DNA from: Oenococcus kitaharae
GTDB lineage: Bacteria; Bacillota; Bacilli; Lactobacillales; Lactobacillaceae
Direction: 5' to 3'
Length of the DNA stretch: 64,000 nt
NCBI RefSeq assembly: GCF_025758695.1
Contig: NZ_JANJQP010000002.1
Location: forward strand, 434,001-498,000
A program made the position numbers and the translations under genes. Below are positions 36,909 through 45,737 of the stretch, one piece after another; positions within the stretch are counted from its first letter, which is position 1, and each line of letters opens with the position of its first letter. The notes under the pieces are model-generated. The model was given only the letters and a program-made list of their open reading frames with translations. It had not been told where the DNA came from and did not search any database.

Positions 36909-36914
36909 GTATAT

Positions 36915-36963
36915 AAAAACCCGCAAGCAATAAGGGCGGAGAACCATGTACCTGCTTGCGGGT
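36915..36963 (-). terminator. 11-bp inverted repeat, likely minus-strand terminator
   Basis: ACCCGCAAGCA (36919-36929) and TGCTTGCGGGT (36953-36963) form a perfect 11-bp stem with a 23-base loop. On the minus strand the stem is followed by TTTTATAT, so it may end transcription of the AraC gene, or of a short RNA starting near 37040. Confidence 0.55.
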
Positions 36964-37041
36964 CGAGCATAAATGGAATTGATTAATGTAAGCGACCTAC
37001 TGATAGCTTTAAGTGATTACTTTTATGAGTGGAATAACTTC

Positions 37042-37055
37042 GGAAGCGCTTACAC
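37042..37055. promoter_or_regulatory. cre-like box in the gap after the AraC gene
   Basis: GGAAGCGCTTACAC (reverse GTGTAAGCGCTTCC). It lies downstream of the AraC gene and upstream of the minus-strand terminator. A half-match TGTAAGCGACC is at about 36986. No gene start follows on either strand nearby. Confidence 0.4.
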
Positions 37056-37121
37056 CAATTATGTTAACACATATTTTTGAAAATGCACGTGCTTAAACTA
37101 TTTTTTTAAATTGCTTGAAGA

Positions 37122-38021
37122 TCACTTTTCAGTTGCACGCTTTTTGTTGGATAGGGCTTGTTTGCGGTATTTGCCAGGTGGCATGTTTTTCTCGTGTTTG
37201 AATAGCTTAATAAAGTAGCTGACACTGTTGAATCCGCAGGCAAAACAGATCTCGGTAATGTCATTGTGCGTTTCAGCCAACATTTGACTGGCCTTATAAA
37301 GGCGGAAATTATTGATGTAAGTAAGCGGCGTCTGGTCATAAGTCTTTTTGAATTTACGAATAAAATATTCGCTAGAGAGGCCGGTTATCTGCGACAACTC
37401 AGAGATCGTAATCTTTTTGGCGTAATTTTCGTGAATGTAACTGACCGCTTGGAAGAAATGTTCATTTAAATCAACGTGGTCTTTTTCTTGGCGGGTCTGA
37501 TAAAGATGATCCGAAAAGAAAAGATTCAATAGTTCCAAAATCAAAATTTTGCTTTGAAAATACCAATCTTTTTGACCGGTCGCATGTGCTGTGATAATAC
37601 CCTGCATCAAAGCCCGGTATTTCGCATTGCGGTCGGCCGGCAGCAAGGTGTTCAAAACGATTTTCCCAGTCAGAAAGGGTTTGATCAATTCCACCATCAT
37701 CTGATCTTCGTAACTGCTCTTTAAAATTTCCGGAGAAAAAACAATTGCATGGTGCAGGGAAGGCGTATTTTTGATTGAACGGATTTCGTGCAGCACGCAG
37801 CTGTTAATCAGAACCATGTCATTTTCGTGAACAATCAGCTTCTTTTCGTCAATCGTAAAACTGAGATCGCCTTGTTGGACCCAAATCCATTCCCATTCGT
37901 CATGCCAATGGTAGGGCACATTCAAACCACCATGCGGATAATTCTGGTCGTAAATGGCGAGCGGTGTGAGCGGGTCGCCGTGTTTTGTGAAATCTTTTAA
38001 TGTGTTCGTCAATTTATTCAT
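37122..38021 (-). CDS. AraC family regulator with cupin N-terminal domain
   Basis: 299 residues. A cupin-type sensing domain (about 25-110) has VPYHWHDEWEWIWVQQGD and NDMVLINSCVLHEI. Two helix-turn-helix motifs form the AraC DNA-binding domain (about 190-290): ITISELSQITGLSSEYFIRKFKK, quoted in part, and ITEICFACGFNSVSYFIKLF. MsmR-type proteins of this layout activate sugar ABC operons. It is divergent from the GH13/ABC operon, with an 86-base shared region holding a cre box. Confidence 0.9.
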   Translation of the reverse strand: MNKLTNTLKDFTKHGDPLTPLAIYDQNYPHGGLNVPYHWHDEWEWIWVQQGDLSFTIDEKKLIVHENDMVLINSCVLHEIRSIKNTPSLHHAIVFSPEILKSSYEDQMMVELIKPFLTGKIVLNTLLPADRNAKYRALMQGIITAHATGQKDWYFQSKILILELLNLFFSDHLYQTRQEKDHVDLNEHFFQAVSYIHENYAKKITISELSQITGLSSEYFIRKFKKTYDQTPLTYINNFRLYKASQMLAETHNDITEICFACGFNSVSYFIKLFKHEKNMPPGKYRKQALSNKKRATEK

Positions 38022-38056
38022 GTCAGTATCGTTATACTTTTAGTTGTTATTCTAAT

Positions 38057-38070
38057 AGAAAACGCTTACA
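38057..38070. promoter_or_regulatory. cre box between the AraC gene and the GH13 gene
   Basis: AGAAAACGCTTACA (reverse TGTAAGCGTTTTCT), a good cre match in the short divergent region, 38 bases before the GH13 start. Confidence 0.6.
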
Positions 38071-38107
38071 AAAACAAATATTCTTTTCTTTGGGGGAAAG
38101 TTTAACG

Positions 38108-39754
38108 ATGAATGAGCAACTCAATCAACAGGTAATTTATCAGATTTATCCGCGAAGTTTTAAAGACAGCAACCATGATGGTATTGGCGATCTGCCTGGC
38201 ATCACGGAGAAACTGGATTATCTGCACGATTTAGGCATCACAATGATCTGGCTGACACCGATTTTCAAATCACCTAACCACGACAATGGCTATGATGTGT
38301 CCGACTATTACGCTATCAATCCTGAGTTCGGTACGATGGCTGATTTTGAAACCTTGACAGCTCAGGCGGCCGACCGTCATATTGGCATCATGCTGGATAT
38401 GGTTTTCAATCACACGTCGGATCAGCATGACTGGTTCATCAAATCGCGTGCTTCGATCAAGCCCTATGATGATTTTTACATTTGGCGCGATGCGCAGGAC
38501 ATGGCAGGCTCTGGATCTGAAGACGAGGCCTCTTTTGGCGGTTCTGTCTGGCAGTTTGATGAGCTCAGACAAAGTTATTATTATCATTCTTTTGATAAAA
38601 GCCAGCCCGATTTGAATTGGCACAATCCACTCGTGCGTGAAAAACTGGCTGAAGTGGTTAATTTTTGGATGGCTAAAGGTGCTAAAGGTTTTCGTTTTGA
38701 TGCTATTGACGGTATCGGAAAAATTCTGCAGACGAAAATTACCCATGATTCAGACTTGACGCATCGTTATCTGACTGAACTAAAGAATCGCAGTTATGGC
38801 AAAGATCCGCAAATTTTGACAGTTGGCGAGACTGGCGGTGCTGATATTAAAGAGGCCAAACGTTATACGAACCCGCAGACCGGTGAGATGACGATGGTTT
38901 TCCAGTTTCAATTAATGAATCTGGACCATTTGCGCAGCGGCGATTGGGTCAAACGGCCGATTACGATGGCGGATTTTAAACGTGTTATCGGTCTTTGGCA
39001 GACTGAACTGAATGGGCAAGGCTGGTCGGGACAGTTCCTAGGCAGCCACGATTTTCCGCGGATTGTCTCGCGTTTTGGCAATGATTCCCTGCAATATCGG
39101 GATTTAAGTGCCAAACTGTTGGCGACGCTGATTTTTTCTCTGCAGGGTACGCCTTATATTTTCCAAGGAGATGAGATCGGCATGACCAATTATCCTTGGC
39201 AGGCCTTGTCGGATTTTCGCGATGTCGAGTCGCTGAATTATGCCGACAAGATGGCAGCTGAAGGTTTCAGCCAAGAAGATATTGTGGCGCGTATCGGACA
39301 AAACAGCCGGGATAACGCCCGGACGCCAATCCAGTGGTCTGGGACAGAAGCTGGCGCCGGTTTTACAGATGCCCAAAGCTGGATTGGCATCAATCCGAAC
39401 TTTTCTAAAATCAATGTCAGCCAAAGCCAGCAGGATCAAGATTCTATTCTGGCTTATTACAAAAAGATCATTCAGCTGCGAAAAGACAATCCAGTTTTGC
39501 AGGATGGCGATTACCGAGAAATCCCTGATACGCCAGAAGCGGTCTTCGCATTTTCGCGATCGGATGCCGCAGCTGATTTGTCAGTTATTTTAAATTTTTC
39601 CGATCAAAACTTGTCTTGGGATTCGCCATTTTTGGCCAATGACACTGCTATACTGGCTGCCAATTATCAGGATCGTCAAAAGGGCAGTTTTAAAGAGGCC
39701 GTCCTGAGGCCTTATGAAGCCATTTGGCTCTTGTCCAAAAAGGAGTCATCATGA
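38108..39754 (+). CDS. GH13 alpha-glucosidase (oligo-1,6-glucosidase / dextran glucosidase type)
   Basis: 548 residues from ATG 38108 (GGGGGAAAG upstream). N-terminal YQIYPRSFKDSNHDGIGDLPG is typical of the oligo-1,6-glucosidase group. Catalytic residues: Asp198 in GFRFDAIDG, Glu241 in VGETGG and Asp315 in LGSHDFPR; the last motif usually reads NHD. It hydrolyses alpha-1,6- or related glucosidic links of imported isomalto-oligosaccharides, dextran fragments or sucrose-like sugars inside the cell. It overlaps the binding-protein gene by 4 bases and leads the ABC operon. Confidence 0.9.
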   Translation: MNEQLNQQVIYQIYPRSFKDSNHDGIGDLPGITEKLDYLHDLGITMIWLTPIFKSPNHDNGYDVSDYYAINPEFGTMADFETLTAQAADRHIGIMLDMVFNHTSDQHDWFIKSRASIKPYDDFYIWRDAQDMAGSGSEDEASFGGSVWQFDELRQSYYYHSFDKSQPDLNWHNPLVREKLAEVVNFWMAKGAKGFRFDAIDGIGKILQTKITHDSDLTHRYLTELKNRSYGKDPQILTVGETGGADIKEAKRYTNPQTGEMTMVFQFQLMNLDHLRSGDWVKRPITMADFKRVIGLWQTELNGQGWSGQFLGSHDFPRIVSRFGNDSLQYRDLSAKLLATLIFSLQGTPYIFQGDEIGMTNYPWQALSDFRDVESLNYADKMAAEGFSQEDIVARIGQNSRDNARTPIQWSGTEAGAGFTDAQSWIGINPNFSKINVSQSQQDQDSILAYYKKIIQLRKDNPVLQDGDYREIPDTPEAVFAFSRSDAAADLSVILNFSDQNLSWDSPFLANDTAILAANYQDRQKGSFKEAVLRPYEAIWLLSKKESS

Positions 39755-41001
39755 AAAAAAGTCGTCAAATTTATATATGGATAATTATTGCTGCGGCAGT
39801 TCTGATGGCCCTGTTCTCGATTTGGGCTGTCCGGACGCCGAAAAAGAAAGGTGTCAGCATCGAATTATTTGTTTTCAAGCCGGAGGCGACCGCAACTTTT
39901 CAAAGCCTGATTAATGGTTTTGAGAAACAAAATCCAAATATTCATGTTGAACTTTCTGCGCCGGGCGATGCCTACACGGTTTTGAAAACACGTATGGTCA
40001 AAGGCCGGGTGCCGGATTTAATCGGCCTGGGCGGTGAACAGTATTATGTTGATTACGCCAAGGCAGATGTTTTTCGGAATTTGACACATGACCCGATTTT
40101 AAAGCAGTTCAGCTCTTCCTATGTGGCAAACATGAAGTTTCTGGAAAAGAGCAGCCAAATCCACGGCGTACCATATGCGGCCAATGTCTCGGGTGTTTTG
40201 TACAATAAGACGCTGTTTGAAAAATCCGGATTGAAAATCCCACAGACCTGGCCGGAATTTATCGCTTTATGCCAAAAGCTGAAAGCCGAAGGGAAGACGC
40301 CGCTGTATTTGGGCTATAAGGATGACTGGACGATTCAGCAGGCCTTTAATCCCTTGGCTGGAAATTTGATGAAAGCACGTGCCTTCAATATCACGGCTGC
40401 GACCATCGGGAAATATGATGCCGAATATAATCGGCCCTTGCAAAAACTGCGCCAGCTTGGTCAGTATTCGCAGGGTGATGTTTTTTCCTATAATTACAAC
40501 GACGCAACGTCAGCCTTTGCCAACGGCAAAAGTTACATGTACCTGCAGGGCAACTGGGCAATTCCTTTAATCAAACAGGTTAATCCTAAAATTAATCTCG
40601 GCATGTTTACCTTCCCTGCCAACAATAGCAAACCCAGCAAGAGTGTTTCCGGGATCGATATTGTCTTTTCAATTTCAAAAAAGACCAAGCACTATGCCGC
40701 GACGAGAAAATTGTTGACTTATTTACTGGCAAAACAGTCATACCAAAAATATCTTAAGCAGCAGTTTGCCTTGTCAACGCTGAAAAAAGTCAATACTTAT
40801 CCTGCCTCCATTAGTGATGTGGTGCCGAATTTACGCAAGGGACGCATCACGATGTCGCCGCAATATATGTATCCGACTGAGTTGCAAATACCAAGCATGC
40901 TGCAGGCATATCTGGTTAATCACGAGAAGACCAAGACCTTTACTAATCAGATGAACAGCGGCTTGAAGAATATTTTGGGTCCGGAAGGGGATGGCGAATA
41001 A
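39751..41001 (+). CDS. Sugar ABC transporter substrate-binding protein (family 1), without a lipobox
   Basis: 416 residues from ATG 39751. The family 1 pattern is clear: VPYAANVSGVLYNKTLFEKSGL, TWPEFIALCQKLKAEGKTP and FANGKSYMYLQGNWA. The N-terminus (KKSRQIYIWIIIAAAVLMALFSI) is hydrophobic but has no cysteine, so the usual lipid anchor is impossible and an uncleaved membrane anchor is likely. It captures oligosaccharides for the two permeases downstream. It overlaps both neighbours (ATGA and TAATG junctions). Confidence 0.87.
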   Translation: MKKSRQIYIWIIIAAAVLMALFSIWAVRTPKKKGVSIELFVFKPEATATFQSLINGFEKQNPNIHVELSAPGDAYTVLKTRMVKGRVPDLIGLGGEQYYVDYAKADVFRNLTHDPILKQFSSSYVANMKFLEKSSQIHGVPYAANVSGVLYNKTLFEKSGLKIPQTWPEFIALCQKLKAEGKTPLYLGYKDDWTIQQAFNPLAGNLMKARAFNITAATIGKYDAEYNRPLQKLRQLGQYSQGDVFSYNYNDATSAFANGKSYMYLQGNWAIPLIKQVNPKINLGMFTFPANNSKPSKSVSGIDIVFSISKKTKHYAATRKLLTYLLAKQSYQKYLKQQFALSTLKKVNTYPASISDVVPNLRKGRITMSPQYMYPTELQIPSMLQAYLVNHEKTKTFTNQMNSGLKNILGPEGDGE

Positions 41002-41861
41002 TGAGCCGCAAAAAAATATTTCTATTAATGACAGTACCGCTGGTCGTGATTTTCTTCCTGTTTGATACGGTGCCGCTGCTGACAGGATTCGTCTATAGTT
41101 TGACCAATTCAAAGGGATTTGGCACCTTTAGATTCATCGGTCTGAGCAACTATTTCCGTCTGTTTACGGACGGATCAGTTCTATCTTCTTATTGGTTCAC
41201 ATTTAAATTTGCGGTTGTCACGACTGTTGTGGTCAATGTGATTGGTATCTTATTGGCCTTGGCTTTGAATTCAAATGTGAAGTTCAAGACTTTCTTTAGA
41301 GGCATTTATTTTCTGCCTTATGTCCTAGGCGGTTTGATCGTGGGTTATATTTTCAATTACATTTTCACTTTCATGCTGCCATCAGTGGGCAAAGCACTGG
41401 GCTGGGTCTTTCTTTCTTCCAGTATTTTGGGAAACGCCAATACAGCTTGGACCGGAATCGTGATTACGGTCGCTTGGCAGTCTGTGGCCTTTAACATTCT
41501 GATTTATATTTCCGGTCTGCAGACAATCCCCACGGATATCTATGAAGCGGCAAAAATGGATGGTAGCAGCAGTTGGAACACTTTCTGGACGATTACATTT
41601 CCGCTGTTGGCACCATTCTTTACGATCAATCTGGTTGTCAGCATGAGAAACTTTTTGATGGTCTTCGATCAGATCATGTCCTTGACTGGCGGCGGTCCGG
41701 CCTCTTCGACGACCTCAATTTCGATGCTGATTTATCAAAACGGCCTCAGTGGCAATCAGTTCGGTTACCAAAGCGCCAATTCAGTGATCTACTTCATCAT
41801 CATTGTGGCAATCTCTGTGTTCCAGTTGAAAGTTTTGAATAAACGGGAGGTACAGTTATGA
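41001..41861 (+). CDS. Sugar ABC transporter permease, MalF/MsmF type
   Basis: 286 residues with six predicted membrane helices and the coupling EAA loop YEAAKMDGSSSWNTFWTITFP. It forms the membrane channel with the next gene product. The start shares its A with the preceding stop (TAATG), and the stop overlaps the next start by 4 bases, so the operon is translationally coupled. Confidence 0.9.
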   Translation: MSRKKIFLLMTVPLVVIFFLFDTVPLLTGFVYSLTNSKGFGTFRFIGLSNYFRLFTDGSVLSSYWFTFKFAVVTTVVVNVIGILLALALNSNVKFKTFFRGIYFLPYVLGGLIVGYIFNYIFTFMLPSVGKALGWVFLSSSILGNANTAWTGIVITVAWQSVAFNILIYISGLQTIPTDIYEAAKMDGSSSWNTFWTITFPLLAPFFTINLVVSMRNFLMVFDQIMSLTGGGPASSTTSISMLIYQNGLSGNQFGYQSANSVIYFIIIVAISVFQLKVLNKREVQL

Positions 41862-42694
41862 CGGCTCACAAGACTAATTGGCTGACAACAATTCTTGTCA
41901 CGGTTCTATCAGTCCTAATCCTAATACCACTTTATATGGCAATTATTATTTCTTTGAAAAAACCTTCGGAAATGGGCACCAATCTGGCAAACTTCTTCCG
42001 TTTTCCGAAAATTTTACAGTTTGCTAATTTTATAGATGCAATCACGACGACTAATTTCTTTCAAACGGCCTTCAATTCACTGGTCATCACGGTCTGCAGT
42101 GTCGTTGTCGTTGTCCTGCTGACATCGATCATTTCCTATGCGATTGCCCGTAACATGAATAAGCGTTTTTATCGCTGGACCTACTATTATCTTGTGAGCG
42201 CGATGTTTGTGCCATTTTCCATGCTGATGCTGCCCTTGGTCAAACAGCTGTCATTTTTGAGAATTGACAATAAATTCGGCCTGGTGCTGATGTATCTGGT
42301 CTTTCAAATGTCAATGAGTGTTCTCTTGTATGTTGGTTATCTGAAAAATATCACGGTCAGCTTAGACGAAGCTGCCTATCTGGATGGTGCCAACAGCTGG
42401 CAGATTTTCTGGAAAATTATTTTTCCATTGCTCAAACCCATGCACGCCACAGTGGCGATTCTGACAGCCTTAGCCTCATGGAATGACTTGCTGCTGCCAT
42501 TGGTTGTTTTGAGCGGAAACGGCAATTCAGCTGTTACGCTGCCGATGGCGCAATTGGTTTTCCAGTCACAATTCGGAACAAATTATAACCTGGCTTTTGC
42601 TTCTTATATGCTGGCCTCGCTGCCAGTTCTGGTTTTCTACCTATTTGCACAAAAGCAGATTATCAGCGGTGTCGTCAATGGCGCTGTGAAGTAA
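41858..42694 (+). CDS. Sugar ABC transporter permease, MalG/MsmG type
   Basis: 278 residues with six predicted membrane helices and the EAA loop LDEAAYLDGANSWQIFWKIIFP. The last gene of the GH13-SBP-permease-permease operon. No ATPase gene is present here; in many lactic acid bacteria one MsmK/UgpC-type ATPase serves several such importers, and a candidate lies at 47513-48595. A bidirectional terminator follows. Confidence 0.9.
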   Translation: MTAHKTNWLTTILVTVLSVLILIPLYMAIIISLKKPSEMGTNLANFFRFPKILQFANFIDAITTTNFFQTAFNSLVITVCSVVVVVLLTSIISYAIARNMNKRFYRWTYYYLVSAMFVPFSMLMLPLVKQLSFLRIDNKFGLVLMYLVFQMSMSVLLYVGYLKNITVSLDEAAYLDGANSWQIFWKIIFPLLKPMHATVAILTALASWNDLLLPLVVLSGNGNSAVTLPMAQLVFQSQFGTNYNLAFASYMLASLPVLVFYLFAQKQIISGVVNGAVK

Positions 42695-42713
42695 TTTTGT
42701 TCCTTAGCCACAT

Positions 42714-42740
42714 AAAAAGACTGCTTTTAGCGGTCTTTTC
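42714..42740. terminator. Bidirectional terminator
   Basis: AAAAAGACTGC-TTTTA-GCGGTCTTTTC, an A/T-flanked stem between the convergent permease and phosphoesterase genes. Confidence 0.75.
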
Positions 42741-42753
42741 TTATACATATAAA

Positions 42754-43620
42754 TCAATCAATGATAAAGGGAATATTTTTATAGGTTGCATGATCGGGAT
42801 ACAGTTCAATTAATTTATAACCACGGGCCAGGTTGCCGTAAGTGTTATAGCCGCTAACGTTTCCGTAGACCAGGTCAATTCCCTTATAGCTGCCCGTAAA
42901 ATTATTGTCGTGATCGTGGCCGGCGAACAAAGCTTTGAAATTCTCTTTTTTCAGCAAGCTGTAGAAGAGGCCCGAGTTGATTTCTGGTGAACCGACTTTC
43001 TCGGCAATTTGGCCATCACGAATCAGATTTTGTGCTTGTGCAAATTCAGGAATCGGAATGTGGATGAAACCTAAATCAGCGCGATCCGGGTCTTCTGGCT
43101 CAGGTAGCTGAGCAAACCAGCGGATCTGTTCGGGACTGATCGGCTCATACAAGCCCATACGATTATTGCGGCTGTAGGCGCCGCTGTCCCAGACATAGAG
43201 CAGGTGAGAGAGTTCTCGGTTATCACGCCCAAAGATTTTTAAGACATAGTTTTCCAAGTCATGAAAAACAAAAATATCGTATTTGCTGGCAGGGTGCTTA
43301 ATCAATTTTTCCAGCTCGCGCAAACGGCTACGGCCAAAATCTCCCTCTGTATCATGATTGCCGTAGGTCACAGCGATTGGCGTGCCGATTTTGTCAAACA
43401 GGTGATAAAAATAACTCAGGACTTTTTCAGGTTGTTTGACTCTATTTCCCCAAATCAAATCGCCCGTAATCATGATCAGATCAAAATGTTGGCTGACCAG
43501 CATCCGGCTGATGCGTTTGAGCGTTTCCTGATCCTCTACGGAAAAAGGACGGCTGCCCAGATGCAGATCGGTTAGCTGGCAGATCTTGAAGGCTTGTTGG
43601 TCAGTGGACAATAATTCCAT
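42754..43620 (-). CDS. Calcineurin-like metallophosphoesterase
   Basis: 288 residues. Metal ligands of the family are present: QLTDLHLG near the N-terminus, MITGDLIWG, VTYGNHDTEGD, FIHIPIPE and ALFAGHDHDNNF near the C-terminus. There is no signal peptide. It hydrolyses phosphodiesters or monoesters. It is the last gene of a ugp-like operon with a glycerophosphodiesterase and an ABC importer, so a role in phosphate recovery from glycerophospho-compounds is plausible; other substrates are possible. Confidence 0.87.
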   Translation of the reverse strand: MELLSTDQQAFKICQLTDLHLGSRPFSVEDQETLKRISRMLVSQHFDLIMITGDLIWGNRVKQPEKVLSYFYHLFDKIGTPIAVTYGNHDTEGDFGRSRLRELEKLIKHPASKYDIFVFHDLENYVLKIFGRDNRELSHLLYVWDSGAYSRNNRMGLYEPISPEQIRWFAQLPEPEDPDRADLGFIHIPIPEFAQAQNLIRDGQIAEKVGSPEINSGLFYSLLKKENFKALFAGHDHDNNFTGSYKGIDLVYGNVSGYNTYGNLARGYKLIELYPDHATYKNIPFIID

Positions 43621-43655
43621 GAGAAAGCTCCTATTATTTTGCTGCTAACTTAATT

Positions 43656-44351
43656 TTACTGGAAAAAGGTTGCGACTTGGCCCGCTCTCAGAAAATTATT
43701 TGTAAAAATACCAGCGACGCCTTTCCTCAAGAGTTTTTTCTCTACTAAAGGATCGTCAACGGTCCAGATTCTCTGCGGCAAGCCGCCAGTGAGCTTTTGA
43801 TAGTGTTTTAAATGCAGTCCGGCAAGATGATTGGCCTTCATAAAATGCGCCGGATTGTGTACGTATTTCGAATGAAGGAAACAATATTGGCCGGTCGGAT
43901 CAATTGCATAGCAATTCCTAAGCGAATTTAAATAGAAAGAAGAGTAAATGACCGGGAATTTCAAATCATATTGGCCGACCATGTCCATCACAATATTTTC
44001 AATATTTGCATAATGAAATAGATCGGTTTTAAATTCTAGGTTCAAGCGGATAGGTTGTTGATTAACGAGTTCCAAGAATTCTTTTAAAGACGGAACCTGC
44101 TGCCCATCTTTTAAATGGTTCTTTCTCAATTCGGCAAAAGTCTTATCTTTGATAAAACCACTGCCGTCACTTGTGCGGTCCAAACGTTCATCGTGCATGA
44201 TCACGGGGATGCGGTCTTTGGTGAGATGGACATCGAATTCGATGCCGTCGGCATGATGCTCAAGTGTATATCGAAAAGAGGAAAGAGAATTTTCTGCTAT
44301 TAAAGCGGGAATGCCGCGATGGGCAAAAATCAGTGTTTTTTTATCTGGCAT
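43656..44351 (-). CDS. Glycerophosphodiester phosphodiesterase (GDPD/UgpQ family)
   Basis: 231 residues from ATG 44351 (AGAAAG 8 bases upstream; GTG at 44360 overlaps the ribosome site). Active-site motifs are FAHRGIPALIAENSLSSF, GIEFDVHLTKD and VIMHDERLDRTSDG. It splits glycerophosphodiesters to glycerol-3-phosphate and an alcohol, in the cytoplasm as no signal peptide is present. Its place directly after a ugpB-like gene supports the glycerol phosphate reading of that importer. Confidence 0.9.
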   Translation of the reverse strand: MPDKKTLIFAHRGIPALIAENSLSSFRYTLEHHADGIEFDVHLTKDRIPVIMHDERLDRTSDGSGFIKDKTFAELRKNHLKDGQQVPSLKEFLELVNQQPIRLNLEFKTDLFHYANIENIVMDMVGQYDLKFPVIYSSFYLNSLRNCYAIDPTGQYCFLHSKYVHNPAHFMKANHLAGLHLKHYQKLTGGLPQRIWTVDDPLVEKKLLRKGVAGIFTNNFLRAGQVATFFQ

Positions 44352-44369
44352 ATGAGGCACTTTCTAAAA

Positions 44370-45737
44370 TTAATTTGACCAGCCATTGGCTCGGTTGTTG
44401 TTGCTGATATAGGTGTTCATGGCCTTTTCGGCCTGCTGCAGCGTTGTATGAATATTGCTGCGGCTATAAATCTGATCCAAAGCCGTGTTTAAAATGATTC
44501 GTTCCTGGACAATTCCTTCAACGAAAATGCCGGAATTGGCATTATTAGCCACGGTTCTTGCTAACTGATCGCTGGGTACTTTTAAAGCCGGGTTTTGTTG
44601 ATACAGTTTTTGCAGGGTCTTCGTCTTTTTCGCATCACGATTTAATGCGAGATAACCGGTTGCTTTTTGCCAATCGGCTTGATTTTGGGCACTTTCCAAA
44701 TATTTGATAAAAGTCCAAGCACCTTGCTGAACAGCGGCAGGTTTATCGTTGCCAATCCAAAGAGCTGCACCGCCAATTGCCACACCATTAGCTTTTTTGC
44801 CTGTTTGATGCGGGTAATAGCTGACACCTAATTTTTGATTTTTCATACCAAGAGTAAGTTGTCCGATTTCAGCTGATGACTCCATAAAGATGCCTAATTT
44901 ACCAGATAAGAAAGCTGCGATTTCATTGGCTGAGGCATTGCCGCCGGAACCATAATTGATAAAGTTTCCTTTCTTAATGTTATCTTGAACCCATTTCATA
45001 GCTGCTATGGATCCTGGGTTGATAAAGGTTGCCTTGCTAGGGGTTGCAATCCGGCCGTTTTCATTATTGACGCTGTAGTGACCTGAATTAGCGACCAGCT
45101 GATCAAACAACCAGCCATAGACCTCCATTGTCATACCCTTCACTTTTTTTCCGGAGCGTTGATACAATTGCGTAGCCACTCGTGTCACATCCGCGTAGGT
45201 TGGGTCCAAAGGTGGTGGCGTAATTTTATATTTTTTTAGCAAACTGGCATTGTAATAAAGTACAGGTTGTGAACTATTAAAAGGCATTCCCAGCAGTTGA
45301 CCCTTTTGGCTATAGAATGATCGTGCGACTGGTGAAATTTTATTAATGTTAAATTGCTTATCCTGATCAATGAATTTTTGTATTTTTGTAATATAGCCGC
45401 TGTGATATAGCTGGCTCACAGAGATATCAGCAGATTGAAATAGAGCCGGCGAAGCATTGCTGCCATGTGTGTTTAAAATTTTTTGAACAGCCTCTTCATA
45501 ACTTCCTTGGAAATGCGATTCGACCTCATATTTGCTCTGAGAGTGGTTGAATTTTTGTACGAATTGCGTCAGTTGAGCTTGAGCTGGGCCGGTCATCTCG
45601 TTCCAAAAGACAATTTTAATCCTTTTAGGATTGGCAGCTTGTGCAAATCGGCAAGCAGTAAATGGTAAACCCGCGGTCACAAGAAAACTGACCGATATCA
45701 GAATTAGGAAACGTGATATGCTTCTGTGACTGGTCAT
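44370..45737 (-). CDS. ugpB: ABC substrate-binding protein, UgpB-like
   Basis: 455 residues. Signal peptide region about 1-34 with a cysteine in PFTAC (about residue 29), a poor lipobox, followed by an AQA site; either processing is possible. The family 1 binding fold is seen in IKIVFWNEMTGPAQAQL and GIFMESSAEIGQLTLG. It would capture glycerol-3-phosphate or glycerophosphodiesters, inferred from the neighbouring GDPD. A sugar ligand remains possible. It overlaps ugpE by 4 bases. Confidence 0.75.
   Translation of the reverse strand: MTSHRSISRFLILISVSFLVTAGLPFTACRFAQAANPKRIKIVFWNEMTGPAQAQLTQFVQKFNHSQSKYEVESHFQGSYEEAVQKILNTHGSNASPALFQSADISVSQLYHSGYITKIQKFIDQDKQFNINKISPVARSFYSQKGQLLGMPFNSSQPVLYYNASLLKKYKITPPPLDPTYADVTRVATQLYQRSGKKVKGMTMEVYGWLFDQLVANSGHYSVNNENGRIATPSKATFINPGSIAAMKWVQDNIKKGNFINYGSGGNASANEIAAFLSGKLGIFMESSAEIGQLTLGMKNQKLGVSYYPHQTGKKANGVAIGGAALWIGNDKPAAVQQGAWTFIKYLESAQNQADWQKATGYLALNRDAKKTKTLQKLYQQNPALKVPSDQLARTVANNANSGIFVEGIVQERIILNTALDQIYSRSNIHTTLQQAEKAMNTYISNNNRANGWSN

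Noticed and set aside
36567-36947. Minus-strand ORF of 126 codons
   Set aside because: It is antisense to the structured RNA, the 55-aa gene and their terminator, has no ribosome site and no recognisable protein features.
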